Source of the DNA: Nitrospirota bacterium
GTDB taxonomy: Bacteria; Nitrospirota; Thermodesulfovibrionia; Thermodesulfovibrionales; UBA6898
NCBI GenBank assembly: GCA_012026685.1
Contig: VEOY01000001.1
Span: 1 to 38,668, forward strand
Length of the DNA: 38,668 bases
Direction: 5' to 3'
Part shown: in pieces, positions 14,702 through 23,154 of the stretch
Layout: each line of letters begins with the position of its first letter
Numbering within the stretch: the first letter of the stretch is position 1
Notes under the pieces: model-generated
Told to the model about the DNA's origin: nothing
Seen by the model: the letters and a program-made list of their open reading frames with translations, nothing else
Databases searched by the model: none
Made by a program: the position numbers and the translations under genes

Positions 14702-15154
14702 CTATTCATTTTTTTCCCCCTCTCCTGTCCACATCCCTATTTCCTTTTCGATGTTCCTTACAACCTTTCCGGGGACCCCGGCAACAAGGGAGTACGCGGG
14801 AATGACGGCATGCTCCGTTACCACTGTCCCGGCAGCGATAATGCTGTGGTGACCAATACGGGCGCCCATGAGGATCGTGGCATGCTCCCCGATAAATACG
14901 CAGTCGCCAACGATGGTCTCAGATGTATCCATGGCCGGATATTTCCCCTCGGTGACGCATCGTTTTGCCGTCGAATGGGTCATGATATGCACACCGCAGC
15001 TGATATTGCACTGTTTTCCTATGGTCAGGCCGCCGATGCCGTCGATTACCGTAAAAGCACCGATCCAGCATCCTTCGCCGATCTTAGGCTCATTGATGAT
15101 CCATGCATGGGGGTTATATTTGTTGTCCGGGAAGCCGTGCTCCTTACCCGTCAT
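14702..15154 (-). CDS. Left-handed beta-helix (hexapeptide) acetyltransferase
   Basis: This 150-residue protein is built of hexapeptide repeats ([IV]-G-x-x-x-x), such as IGEGCWIGAFTVIDG, IGKQCNISCGVHI and VGDCVFIGEHATILMGARIG, and ends with the usual IPAYSLVAGVPGKVVRNI. It resembles small sugar N- or O-acetyltransferases of the WbbJ/FdtC/PglD type using acetyl-CoA. The HIMTHST segment contains the likely catalytic histidine. The start at 15154 overlaps the stop of the DegT gene by 4 bases (ATGA) and has GGGAG 8 bases upstream, so a GTG at 15169 was rejected. Next to a DegT aminotransferase, the most probable job is N-acetylation of the amino group that enzyme installs. Confidence 0.9.
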   Translation of the reverse strand: MTGKEHGFPDNKYNPHAWIINEPKIGEGCWIGAFTVIDGIGGLTIGKQCNISCGVHIMTHSTAKRCVTEGKYPAMDTSETIVGDCVFIGEHATILMGARIGHHSIIAAGTVVTEHAVIPAYSLVAGVPGKVVRNIEKEIGMWTGEGEKNE

Positions 15155-16275
15155 TTCAAAAACTCCCACAGCTGATTCACGACATACATGGCCTCATCGG
15201 CCGTCAGTGTCGGATACAGGGGAAGAAGAACGGTGCTGTCGCTTATCCGTTCAGTTACGGGGAGCGACGTTTCAACATCGCTGTAGCAGCGTTCCCGATG
15301 GATGGCCATAATACCCCTGCGCGTCGCAATGCCCTTATCAAGCAGCCCTTCCATTAGGGCGTTACGGGACAAAGGAGATGAAGACAGGATTTCGATCCAA
15401 TACGACTGATAGTTGTGAAAAACCGTTTCAGGAATTTTGGGGACCCGGATGCAGGATATGCCGCTTAATTCATGGTCATAATATGAGGCGATCTGACGCC
15501 GTTTCTCAAGGATCGCATCAAGCTTCCTGAGCTGCTCAATGCCGACGGCCGCCTGTATATCGGTCATGCGATAATTGTAGCCAATCTCGGGATACTCTTC
15601 AATGATCACTTTCTTCGCCTGATGCCGTTCCATGTCCGACACGGACATGCCGTGATGCCGGAACCTCCGGAGTCTCGCGGCGACATCCGCATCATCGGTC
15701 GTGACCATGCCTCCTTCGCCGGTGGTGATGATCTTCCGGGGATGAAAGCTGAAGCAGGCGATGTTCCCGTGCCCCCCGATCCTTGTCCCTTTATAGGCAG
15801 ACCCTATCGCGCAGGCAGCGTCCTCGATGAGGATCAGACCGTGCTTATCCACAATCTCTTTGATCCGGTCAAGGTCTGCAGGAAGACCCATCTGGTGGAC
15901 CGGCATGACGGCCTTCGTCCTCTTCGTGATCGAACCTTCGATCTTCTCAGGATCCATGTTGCAGGTCCCGGGATCGATCTCAACAAAGGCCGGTCTTGCG
16001 CCGCAATGGACAACGGCATTCGCTGTCGCAATGAAAGAGAGCGAAGGCACAATGACCTCGTCACCGGAGCCGATGCCGGACACGGCAAGCGCCGCATGGA
16101 GGGCAGTGGTGCAGGACGTTGTCGCGACCGCATGCTTCGCCCCCACATACCGGGCAAATCTCTCTTCGAACTCCCGGACCAAAGGCCCCTGCGAGACCCA
16201 GCCCGAGCGTATCGCCCTGACGGCGGCCTCTTCCTCTTCAGGCCCGAGGAACGGTCTTGCGATAGCAATGTTCAC
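15151..16275 (-). CDS. DegT/DnrJ/EryC1/StrS-family sugar aminotransferase
   Basis: This 374-residue PLP enzyme transfers an amino group, usually from glutamate, to a keto-sugar nucleotide. Visible family features are SGWVSQGP near the N terminus, the cofactor-binding TTSCTTALHAAL, the EDAACAIGS block, and the Schiff-base lysine in FSFHPRKIITTGEGG (about Lys181). The GTG at 16275 is chosen because it overlaps the upstream stop (GTGA) and has GGGAG 5 bases ahead; longer forms would run far into the epimerase gene. With the SDR upstream and the acetyltransferase downstream it forms a plausible dehydratase-aminotransferase-acetyltransferase set making an N-acetylated amino sugar. The exact sugar cannot be read from sequence alone. 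Confidence 0.93.
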   Translation of the reverse strand: MNIAIARPFLGPEEEEAAVRAIRSGWVSQGPLVREFEERFARYVGAKHAVATTSCTTALHAALAVSGIGSGDEVIVPSLSFIATANAVVHCGARPAFVEIDPGTCNMDPEKIEGSITKRTKAVMPVHQMGLPADLDRIKEIVDKHGLILIEDAACAIGSAYKGTRIGGHGNIACFSFHPRKIITTGEGGMVTTDDADVAARLRRFRHHGMSVSDMERHQAKKVIIEEYPEIGYNYRMTDIQAAVGIEQLRKLDAILEKRRQIASYYDHELSGISCIRVPKIPETVFHNYQSYWIEILSSSPLSRNALMEGLLDKGIATRRGIMAIHRERCYSDVETSLPVTERISDSTVLLPLYPTLTADEAMYVVNQLWEFLK

Positions 16276-17276
16276 TTCTGCTCCCAGTTGAACACGACAT
16301 CCTCTTTCATAAGCGCTCCGAAGTCGTATCCCCGGGTCTTGAACCATTCGATATATCTGTCGAGCCCATCATCAATGCTGACCTCAGCCCTGAATCCGAA
16401 AAGTTTCTCCGCTTTTTCAACACCGGCAAAATGTCTTCGTACATCTCCGGGTCTCGCGGTTTCCATAACCGGACTGATATGGCCTTTGCCGAGCTTCCGA
16501 TAGATCTTTTCGGCAATTGACCTGATGCTTACCTCCTCACCCCTGGCAATATTGACCGTCTGCCCTATCATCATGTCGCATTCCGATGCCATCATAATGC
16601 CCCGCACCGTATCAGACACATAGGTGAAGTCCCTTGTCTGGGCACCGTCGCCGAAGATATGCGGGGGTTCGTTGTTGAGCGCCCTCAGAACGAATTTCGG
16701 GATGACCTCACCCTGCGCGCCCTCGAAATGCTCACGCGGGCCGTAAGTGTTGAAAGGGATGACCACCATGGTGGACATGCCGTAGGTGCGGTGATATGCC
16801 AGGGTGTACTTCTCCCCGGCAAGCTTGCTGGCGCCGTATACCGTCGTCGGCTCGTTCGGGTGCTGTTCGTCCATAGGGACCCTGAGCGCCGTGCCGTAGA
16901 CCTCGGAGGACGAAACATAGACGAACCTTCCAACCGAGTTCTCGCGCGCGGCCATCAGGAGGTTGAGCGTACCGGTCGCGTTGACCTCATGGTTGATCTC
17001 CGGATCGCTGATCGAGACCCGGAGGCACTGGACAGCCAGATGATAGATAACATCAACGTCCCTCGTAACAGTGCGGCAGAGGACCTTGTCCCGGATGTCG
17101 CCGGTCACGATCCCGATAGCGCCCTTGTCAGAGAGGTGACGAATGTTCCCGAGCTTGCCCGAAGAGAAATTGTCGATGACGATGACCCGGTTCCCGCGGG
17201 CCAGTTCGTCCACAAGGTTGCTGCCGATGAAGCCGGCGCCACCGGTCACCAGCACTCTCTTTCCCCGGATGTCCAT
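16272..17276 (-). CDS. NAD-dependent sugar-nucleotide epimerase/dehydratase (extended SDR)
   Basis: This 334-residue Rossmann enzyme has the NAD-binding motif TGGAGFIGSN (residues 11-20) and the catalytic serine region VSSSEVYG (about 121-128), with Tyr147 and Lys151 in YGASK. The Glu in SSEVYG is typical of 4,6-dehydratases and UDP-glucuronate decarboxylases rather than simple 4-epimerases, so the reaction is uncertain. Further family blocks are FNTYGPREHFEGAQGEVIPK and DGAQTRDFTYVSDTVRGI. It converts a UDP- or dTDP-sugar in the cytoplasm and probably supplies the keto substrate for the following DegT enzyme. It overlaps that gene by 4 bases and lies 17 bases after the other DegT gene. Confidence 0.92.
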   Translation of the reverse strand: MDIRGKRVLVTGGAGFIGSNLVDELARGNRVIVIDNFSSGKLGNIRHLSDKGAIGIVTGDIRDKVLCRTVTRDVDVIYHLAVQCLRVSISDPEINHEVNATGTLNLLMAARENSVGRFVYVSSSEVYGTALRVPMDEQHPNEPTTVYGASKLAGEKYTLAYHRTYGMSTMVVIPFNTYGPREHFEGAQGEVIPKFVLRALNNEPPHIFGDGAQTRDFTYVSDTVRGIMMASECDMMIGQTVNIARGEEVSIRSIAEKIYRKLGKGHISPVMETARPGDVRRHFAGVEKAEKLFGFRAEVSIDDGLDRYIEWFKTRGYDFGALMKEDVVFNWEQK

Positions 17277-17293
17277 CGCTTATCCGCCTGCCC

Positions 17294-18400
17294 CTACCGG
17301 TCGAAGAATTCCCGGATAGAGTCCGCGATGTAGATAAGGTCCGCTTCGGCCAGCTCGGGATAGATGGGCAGCGACAGGATCTCATCGCAGACCTTCTCCA
17401 CGAGCGGAAATTCGCCGCGCTTGTATCCGTACCCGGCCATTGCCTTTTGCAGATGGACGGGGTTCTTGTAATGGATGCCGGTGCCGATACCCTGAGCGTT
17501 CAGATGCTCGAGCAGGCGGTCACGCTCCGGCGTGCGTACCACATAGAGGTGATAGACGTGCTTCCTGTCCGCTGCCTCGGCCGGGAGCTGCAACGGCGTG
17601 TTGGCGAGGAGGCGACCATACGCAGCCGCCAGTTCCCGCCGCTTCACATTATATTCGTGGAGATACCTGAGCCGCACCCTCAGGACCGCTGCCTGTATCT
17701 CGTCGAGCCTGCCGTTGTACCCAACCACAACGTGCTCATACTTCGATGTATGCCCGTGGTTGCGATAGAGGCGTACCCGCTCCGCGATCGCGTCGTCATT
17801 GGTGGTGACCGCGCCGCCCTCGCCGTATGCACCCAGGTTCTTTGTGAAATAAAAACTGAAGCAGCCGGCGCTGCCGAGCGAGCCGCTCCTTTGGTCCTTG
17901 TAAAGCGCGCCGTGCGCCTGGCAGGCGTCCTCGATGACTGCGAGACCATGACCGTCCGCAACGCTGTTGATGGCTGCCATATCAGCACACTGGCCGTACA
18001 TATGTACCGGGATGATCGCCTTTGTCTTCGCCGTGATCTTCTTTTCTACCGACAGGGGATCAACAGCATACGTCACAGGATCAATATCGGCAAATACCGG
18101 GGCAGCACCGATACAGGCAATGGCCTCTGCCGTAGCAAAGAACGTGTGCGGTGACGTAATGACCTCGTCTCCGTCCTTTACGCCGGCCGCCAGAAGCGCG
18201 AACTGGAGCGCCTCAGTGCCTGAACCGACGGCAATGGCATGCTTCACCCCGCAGAAAGAAGCAAATTCCCTTTCAAAGGCCTGACAATTGGGGCCCAGGT
18301 TGAGGTTCATGTTGTCCAGGACTTCTTCGATCGCCCTCATGATTTCACTCTTTATCGGGGCGAATCCTGCTTTAAGATCAACGAAAGGGATGTTCTTCAT
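17294..18400 (-). CDS. DegT-family aminotransferase, WbpE-like
   Basis: This 368-residue PLP aminotransferase has IPFVDLKAGF at the N terminus, VGSGTEALQFAL for phosphate binding, VIEDACQAHGA and the lysine in FSFYFTKNLGAYGEGG (about Lys187). Proteins starting PFVDL and preceded by a WbpB-like oxidoreductase and a WbpD-like acetyltransferase usually form the 3-amination branch that makes UDP-2,3-diacetamido-2,3-dideoxy-glucuronate from UDP-GlcNAcA. That assignment here rests on gene order and general similarity. The ATG at 18400 overlaps the acetyltransferase stop by 4 bases (ATGA). It differs clearly from the second DegT protein at 15151, so the operon carries two distinct aminotransfer steps. 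Confidence 0.93.
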   Translation of the reverse strand: MKNIPFVDLKAGFAPIKSEIMRAIEEVLDNMNLNLGPNCQAFEREFASFCGVKHAIAVGSGTEALQFALLAAGVKDGDEVITSPHTFFATAEAIACIGAAPVFADIDPVTYAVDPLSVEKKITAKTKAIIPVHMYGQCADMAAINSVADGHGLAVIEDACQAHGALYKDQRSGSLGSAGCFSFYFTKNLGAYGEGGAVTTNDDAIAERVRLYRNHGHTSKYEHVVVGYNGRLDEIQAAVLRVRLRYLHEYNVKRRELAAAYGRLLANTPLQLPAEAADRKHVYHLYVVRTPERDRLLEHLNAQGIGTGIHYKNPVHLQKAMAGYGYKRGEFPLVEKVCDEILSLPIYPELAEADLIYIADSIREFFDR

Positions 18401-19053
18401 CTGCTTTCTTCCCCATAGGGAGGCCAAACATAGGGCCTCTCAAAAAAACCCTTAAAACAGATGAGTTCATCCATCTTCTTTATGACCTTCGCGGGATTTC
18501 CCGCAACAACAGTATCGGGAGGCACGTCATCCACCACGACAGACCCTGCACCGATCAGGCTGTTCCTCCCGATTCTCACACCAGGGAGGATCGTTGCGTG
18601 TGCGCCGATCTTCACGTAATCCTCGACAACGGCTCCGCCCTTGCACTCCTTATATCTCGGACATCCCATGGGATGGGGGTCGTCCGTGAAAACAACATTC
18701 GGCCCGACAAAAACATGCCTGCCGAGGGTCACCATCTCCATGAAGCAGCTGCTATGGACCCGGCAGAAGTCGCCTATGTTGTTGCCGAACTCAAGCACGG
18801 AGTTCGTTCCTATGCTGACATTATCGGCGATGACATTATCTTCCCGTATCGAAACGCCCTGGCCGGTCTGGAAGAAATCGCCTATGCGGCTCCCGGCGTA
18901 GATCGTGGTAAAGGGCCGCACATGGCCGCTTTTCCCGATCGAGAGACCCAGTTCTCCCTCGCGCCTCCCGCGCGGCGGCTTGCCGATGATAGAAGGAACA
19001 TCGATGACGGTCCCCTCACCGATCCTGATGTTTTCAAAAAGAACATTGTTCAT
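18397..19053 (-). CDS. Hexapeptide N-acetyltransferase, WbpD-like
   Basis: This 218-residue left-handed beta-helix acetyltransferase starts MNNVLFENIRIGEGTVID and carries repeated hexapeptides (IGDFFQTGQGVSI, IADNVSIGTNSVLEFG, IGAHATILPGVRIG), a loop VFTDDPHPMGCPRYKECKGG, and the end VAGNPAKVI. In WbpD/WlbB enzymes an acetyl group goes from acetyl-CoA to the 3-amino group of UDP-GlcNAc(3NH2)A. Residues after about 195 (FKGFFERPYVWPPYGEESR) form a short polar tail. It overlaps both neighbours by 4 bases, downstream of a Gfo/Idh/MocA dehydrogenase and upstream of a DegT enzyme, as in wbp-type pathways. Confidence 0.92.
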   Translation of the reverse strand: MNNVLFENIRIGEGTVIDVPSIIGKPPRGRREGELGLSIGKSGHVRPFTTIYAGSRIGDFFQTGQGVSIREDNVIADNVSIGTNSVLEFGNNIGDFCRVHSSCFMEMVTLGRHVFVGPNVVFTDDPHPMGCPRYKECKGGAVVEDYVKIGAHATILPGVRIGRNSLIGAGSVVVDDVPPDTVVAGNPAKVIKKMDELICFKGFFERPYVWPPYGEESR

Positions 19054-20066
19054 AGACGGACCTTTGCACCGCCTTTTTTCAGTGACCGGTCCGCTGCCTC
19101 CAGAATCCGGACAACCCGCAGTCCTGCTTCACCGTCCGTGATCGGAGTGCCTCCGTTCTTTATGCATGAAACGAAGTGTTCTATTTCCGTGCTGAGAGCC
19201 TCCCGGTTATCATGCGCAGGTGCATGCATGTCACCAATGCGGTACTGGACCAGACTCTGATGAATGGCCGTTTCACTCGGACGCGCAAGGGATATCCCTT
19301 TATCGTATATCTTAACTTTTTCGGCCGGATCGAGATCGTCGAATACTGCCATTTTTTTACTTCCGCCGATAATGATCTTCCTGATCTTGACAGGCGACAT
19401 CCAGTTTACGTGAAAATGCGCTATGAGGTTTCCTTTAAAGGCAATGGTCACATACGCAACGTCCGCCAGGCCGCCGGGCGTATGGGATGCCCCTGTCGCG
19501 ACAACGCTTACCGGCCTTTCTTCGAGCAGGTAGTCCATGATGGAAAGGTCATGCGGAGCAAGGTCCCAGATTACGTTCACATCGTGCTGAAATAATCCGA
19601 GATTGATCCTGACAGAATCAAAATAATATACGCTCCCTAATTCTGCCCCTTGAACGAGTTTTTTGATATGCCTGACCGCCCCGGTGTAAATAAAGGTGTG
19701 ATCAACAAGCAGGACGAGTTTTTTCTGTTGCGCGCGGTCGACAAGCTTCTCGGCTTCCTTCACTGTCGCGGTAAGCGGTTTTTCGACAAGCACATGCTTG
19801 CCGGCATCGAGGGCTTCCCTGACGAGTTTATAATGGGTGAAAACAGGTGTTGCTATGGCAACGGCGGTGATCGCCGGATCCCTGATGATCCGGCGGTAAT
19901 CGGTCGAGGTCGCTGCATGGGGATATTTGAATTTTATCTGCTCAAGCCGGTCCCGGTTGAGATCACAGACAGCTGCAAGCGCCGTATGCCGGTTCTCATT
20001 AAAATATCTGATGAGGTTCGGTCCCCAGTAGCCGCATCCGATGACTCCCACCGAGATCTCTTTCAT
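19050..20066 (-). CDS. Gfo/Idh/MocA-family sugar-nucleotide dehydrogenase, WbpB-like
   Basis: This 338-residue NAD(P)-dependent oxidoreductase has the Rossmann motif GVIGCGYWGPNLIRYF (residues 7-22), the hallmark EKP at about residues 95-97 (HVLVEKPLTA) and a C-terminal substrate domain containing DLAPHDLSIMDYLL. In wbp-type pathways it oxidises C3 of UDP-GlcNAcA. It is the first gene of the sugar operon, with GGGAGAAC just before the ATG. The 203 bases upstream to the 15-haem cytochrome stop must hold the promoter, but no convincing consensus was seen there. A 22-codon frame (20063-20131) ends on its start codon but is not clearly a gene. Confidence 0.92.
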   Translation of the reverse strand: MKEISVGVIGCGYWGPNLIRYFNENRHTALAAVCDLNRDRLEQIKFKYPHAATSTDYRRIIRDPAITAVAIATPVFTHYKLVREALDAGKHVLVEKPLTATVKEAEKLVDRAQQKKLVLLVDHTFIYTGAVRHIKKLVQGAELGSVYYFDSVRINLGLFQHDVNVIWDLAPHDLSIMDYLLEERPVSVVATGASHTPGGLADVAYVTIAFKGNLIAHFHVNWMSPVKIRKIIIGGSKKMAVFDDLDPAEKVKIYDKGISLARPSETAIHQSLVQYRIGDMHAPAHDNREALSTEIEHFVSCIKNGGTPITDGEAGLRVVRILEAADRSLKKGGAKVRL

Positions 20067-20269
20067 GTTCTCCCTGCTTTCAGATCGATCATATCTGTCC
20101 TCAACGCGCCAAATTTGCTGAAACGTATCATTTTACTCTCAAAGCGTATTCTGAGGCAAATTTCGGACCGTTCGCGGGAAGTTCATCCGTGCAAACGCAT
20201 CACCGATAACCCATAGGGGAACTCTTCACGCATCTCCGGGAAAGCAAGCGGTATCTTCGTGCGAAACGA

Positions 20270-21457
20270 TTATACTTTCTTGTGGCAGAAGGAACAGAGT
20301 TGCATAGGCGTATCCGCAGGATATCTGAACAGCCTTCCGGTCGCGGAACTGTGCGGGTTATGGCAGGACACGCAGGACAGCTGGATCTTCTTATCCTCAA
20401 GCATCACTTTTTTCTTGGTCCTGAGAGGGTGGCCCTTGTGCGCGATAGCGTTGATAATGTGGGGTTCCGTCCTGACTTGCGGATGGCAGGTGTAACACAA
20501 ACTGTTGATCTTCTTGATGAGAAGCGCTTTCCTTTTTGCGGCATGAGGCAAGTGGCAGGAAAAGCACATGCCGCCTGCTACCGGCGGATGAACGTTCTTA
20601 TTCTCGAAAGCGGCCTTGTCGTGGCAATTAAAGCACATCTCAGGCACTGCGGCAAGAAGGAGCTTCTCCTGCTCAGATTGGTGCGGCTGGTGGCAGTTGG
20701 TGCACATACCGGCGGATACGGGAGCATGAACGATCTTCCCCGCAAAACCCTTTGGGTCATGGCAGCTGAAGCACAGGTCAGGCATAGGTTGAAGAAGCAG
20801 TTTTTGCTGGGCCGCCGCATGCGGCGCGTGGCATGATGTACACATGCCTCCCATTACCGGCGGGTGAACGTTCTTCTTGCCCGAGGTTATGGCCTTGTCA
20901 TGGCATTGGTAACAGAGGTCCGGAGGTGCAGCGACAAGAAGCTTCGCGTTCTTGCTGCTGTGCGGATCATGACAGGAAAAACACATTCCACCCGCGACGG
21001 GCGGGTGGACATCCTTGTTTTCGAACTTTGTCTTGTCGTGACAATTAAAGCAGAGGGCCGGAGCAGCAGCAATAAGCAGTTTCGGATTATCCGACAGATG
21101 CGGATCATGGCATGCAGTGCAATCTCCGGACGCAACCGGGGGATGCTGCACTTCCCGGCTGAACCGTTCCTTGCCATGACACGAAAAACACAGGTCTGCA
21201 CCGGTTGCGAAAAGGAACCTGCTGGACTTTGCAGCCTTTTCGTGAGGCTGCGTATGACAGGCAACACATCCCCCGGTCTTGATTATGGGATGCACCACCT
21301 TGCCTGCAAACTTTATCTTATGGCACTTTGAACAATCAGGATACTCTTTGGCGGAAAGAGGCCGGGGCACAAAGAGGCAAGCAAAAAGAAAAAATACCGC
21401 GGACAGGATTATGACAACAGAGCGAAGGTCTTTCCGTGTTTTTTGGCCTCTATGCAT
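20270..21457 (-). CDS. 15-haem doubled-CXXCH cytochrome
   Basis: This 395-residue exported cytochrome has fifteen CXXCH motifs, from CSKCH near residue 42 to CSFCH at the C terminus, arranged in a repeat of about 37-40 residues: LCFNCHDK, F-x-N-K-x-VHPPVAGGMCFSCH, PH, KLL. Each repeat supplies extra histidines suitable as axial ligands. The N terminus MHRGQKTRKDLRSVVIIL starts a signal segment ending near RPLSA. The ATG at 21457 is preferred over one at 21505 because a promoter-like pair (TTGACT, TAGTGT) lies between them. The C-terminal pattern CHNPHSSATGRLFRY matches the 11-haem protein at 8875, so they are paralogues. It is probably a periplasmic or surface electron wire. It is flanked by sugar and membrane genes rather than by other cytochromes. 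Confidence 0.93.
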   Translation of the reverse strand: MHRGQKTRKDLRSVVIILSAVFFLFACLFVPRPLSAKEYPDCSKCHKIKFAGKVVHPIIKTGGCVACHTQPHEKAAKSSRFLFATGADLCFSCHGKERFSREVQHPPVASGDCTACHDPHLSDNPKLLIAAAPALCFNCHDKTKFENKDVHPPVAGGMCFSCHDPHSSKNAKLLVAAPPDLCYQCHDKAITSGKKNVHPPVMGGMCTSCHAPHAAAQQKLLLQPMPDLCFSCHDPKGFAGKIVHAPVSAGMCTNCHQPHQSEQEKLLLAAVPEMCFNCHDKAAFENKNVHPPVAGGMCFSCHLPHAAKRKALLIKKINSLCYTCHPQVRTEPHIINAIAHKGHPLRTKKKVMLEDKKIQLSCVSCHNPHSSATGRLFRYPADTPMQLCSFCHKKV

Positions 21458-21467
21458 AAACAGCTTT

Positions 21468-21496
21468 ACACTACCAAATCCGGAATTCCAAGTCAA
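21468..21496 (-). promoter_or_regulatory. Sigma-70-like promoter of the 15-haem cytochrome
   Basis: On the minus strand TTGACT (21491-21496) is followed after 17 bases by TAGTGT (21468-21473). The -35 box is one base from consensus and the -10 box is poor (three of six). The predicted start of transcription is only 2-4 bases before the ATG at 21457, an arrangement like that of the 11-haem paralogue. Confidence 0.4.
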
Positions 21497-21561
21497 TGCC
21501 GGCACATTGGTTCCCTGATCCAGAAATATACGTGCCGGTCCCTTGAGGACTTTCGTAACGC

Positions 21562-23139
21562 TTATAAGAGAATTTCCTGGTCCGTGAATTTAAGAATATC
21601 TTTTCTGGTCTTTTCCTTAAGCTGTGCATCATAGAAATCAATGGGGTTGTACCTGTCCGTGAGCATCACCGCCGCTGTTTTGGCAGGAAACCGAAATTCC
21701 CTGCCAAAGTATTTCACCACCCTTTCACTTACCATGGGATGGATAGTGAATGACCTGAGACGGTCGGGCGATATGCCGGCAAATGATGCGTCATGCGCAA
21801 GAATCGCGATATTGCCGACCCCCTCATTCTCATCAGGGGAGAATAGAGGGTATATTTTCACGTGCTGAAAAGAGCTCTGGAGCGTCTTTACGACGGACGC
21901 GGTCATATAGTTTTCCCCTCCGAGACTGCCGATGAGATTAATAGCGAGTATGCCCTTTGGATTGAGGTGCTCTTTGAGGGCATGGACAGCTTCTCTGCTC
22001 AACAAATGAGCAGGGGTCGTATCGCCATTAAAGACGTCGAGGATCATGAAATCATAGGAATTCTCCGTATTCTCAAGAAAATACCGCGCGTCCTGAACGT
22101 AGACATTTCCGCTCACACCGAATTTAAAAAAGTCCCGGGCAACACGTACGACCTCCGGATTGATTTCCACAACGTCCGTTCTGATGCCATTTTTTTCATA
22201 CCATAAAGGAACGATGCCGGCGCCGAGGCCAATGACAAGGCAGCTCTTCCCCTCCGGATGCGTGAGATAGGGCAGCAGTTCCAGAAAATACGCAAATTCA
22301 TAAACAGATTCATTGCTGTTCAGGTCGATGCCTCCCTGTATCTGGCCGTCCAGCATAAGCTCTCTCGTGTGCTGAGTCCCAAAAGAATAATCGACCACCT
22401 TTATTGCGCCGTAAAAAGTCTCTTTGCGATAGATCTCCGTCACACGGGTGCCGCTCTGAAGGACCTTGTCCACAAGCGGCTCCTGGTATTGCCAGGCCGC
22501 CGCCATCAGCAGAACAAGCGCCGCGGCAGAGGCAACTTTTTTTCTAAAGAAGACGAGATAGACGCACGAGATCAGGACAAGGAGAAGTCCGGTTGTCAGA
22601 AATATCTTATACACATCAAAATACGCGACAAGAACGTAGCCGGTCATGATCGTGCCGATGAAGCTTCCCATAGTCGAGATCGAATAAAATATCCCCACTA
22701 AACGGCCCAGATTGCGGACTTCCTTTGCCGCAAGCCTCACAACATAGGGAGAGATACAACCCAGGAGCATGAGAGAAGGACCAAACAGCACTGCGGAACT
22801 GAGAAAAGACCCCATGCGCAGACCGTAGGACTGGAAAGTCATGAGGACCGGCTTTCGCAGCACCGGGATGAGCATGACCAAAACGCCAGACAAAAAAACA
22901 ATGCCATAGAGATAATCAGGCGTATTTTTTTTATCTGAGAGAATGCCTCCCATGGCATAGCCGACAGAAAGTGCGACAAGGGTGACCGTTATCAGCCCTG
23001 TCCAGACGAACAGACTGACACCAAAGAAAGGGCCAATGACCCTCGAGCCAAGCACTTCGACCACCATGACCAGTGCGCCGCAAACCGCAGCCGTTACGCC
23101 GAGGAACAAGATAAAAGATAGAGGCTTTTCGTTATTCAT
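21562..23139 (-). CDS. Membrane-fused spermidine-synthase-like methyltransferase-fold protein
   Basis: This 525-residue protein has an N-terminal membrane part of about six or seven helices (residues 8-225), including MVVEVLGSRVIGPFFG and GCISPYVVRLAAKEV. These are typical of the fused MFS/spermidine synthase family. The C-terminal part is a Rossmann fold like spermidine synthase, with VIGLGAGIVPLW (glycine-rich nucleotide loop, about residue 297), VVEINPEVVRVARDFF and ILDVFNGDTTPAHLLS. Substrates of these fusions are largely unknown, and some are thought not to make polyamines. It lies 15 bases after the DUF2304 gene, so it is probably the last gene of the glycan locus transcript. It directly precedes the 15-haem cytochrome promoter. 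Confidence 0.88.
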   Translation of the reverse strand: MNNEKPLSFILFLGVTAAVCGALVMVVEVLGSRVIGPFFGVSLFVWTGLITVTLVALSVGYAMGGILSDKKNTPDYLYGIVFLSGVLVMLIPVLRKPVLMTFQSYGLRMGSFLSSAVLFGPSLMLLGCISPYVVRLAAKEVRNLGRLVGIFYSISTMGSFIGTIMTGYVLVAYFDVYKIFLTTGLLLVLISCVYLVFFRKKVASAAALVLLMAAAWQYQEPLVDKVLQSGTRVTEIYRKETFYGAIKVVDYSFGTQHTRELMLDGQIQGGIDLNSNESVYEFAYFLELLPYLTHPEGKSCLVIGLGAGIVPLWYEKNGIRTDVVEINPEVVRVARDFFKFGVSGNVYVQDARYFLENTENSYDFMILDVFNGDTTPAHLLSREAVHALKEHLNPKGILAINLIGSLGGENYMTASVVKTLQSSFQHVKIYPLFSPDENEGVGNIAILAHDASFAGISPDRLRSFTIHPMVSERVVKYFGREFRFPAKTAAVMLTDRYNPIDFYDAQLKEKTRKDILKFTDQEILL

Positions 23140-23154
23140 GACAATTCCTTTGTC

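Noticed and set aside
20063-20131. A 22-codon frame (MIRFSKFGALRTDMIDLKAG...) ending in an ATGA overlap with the WbpB-like start
   Set aside because: The overlap looks like coupling, but there is no clear ribosome site, no recognisable peptide and no way to test conservation, so it is not called as a gene.
20191-20204. Possible sigma-54 site upstream of the sugar operon (TTGC and GG at correct spacing)
   Set aside because: Only the GG and TTGCA elements fit; the rest of the -24 element (GCA and following YR) does not, unlike the sites at 5710 and 6566.
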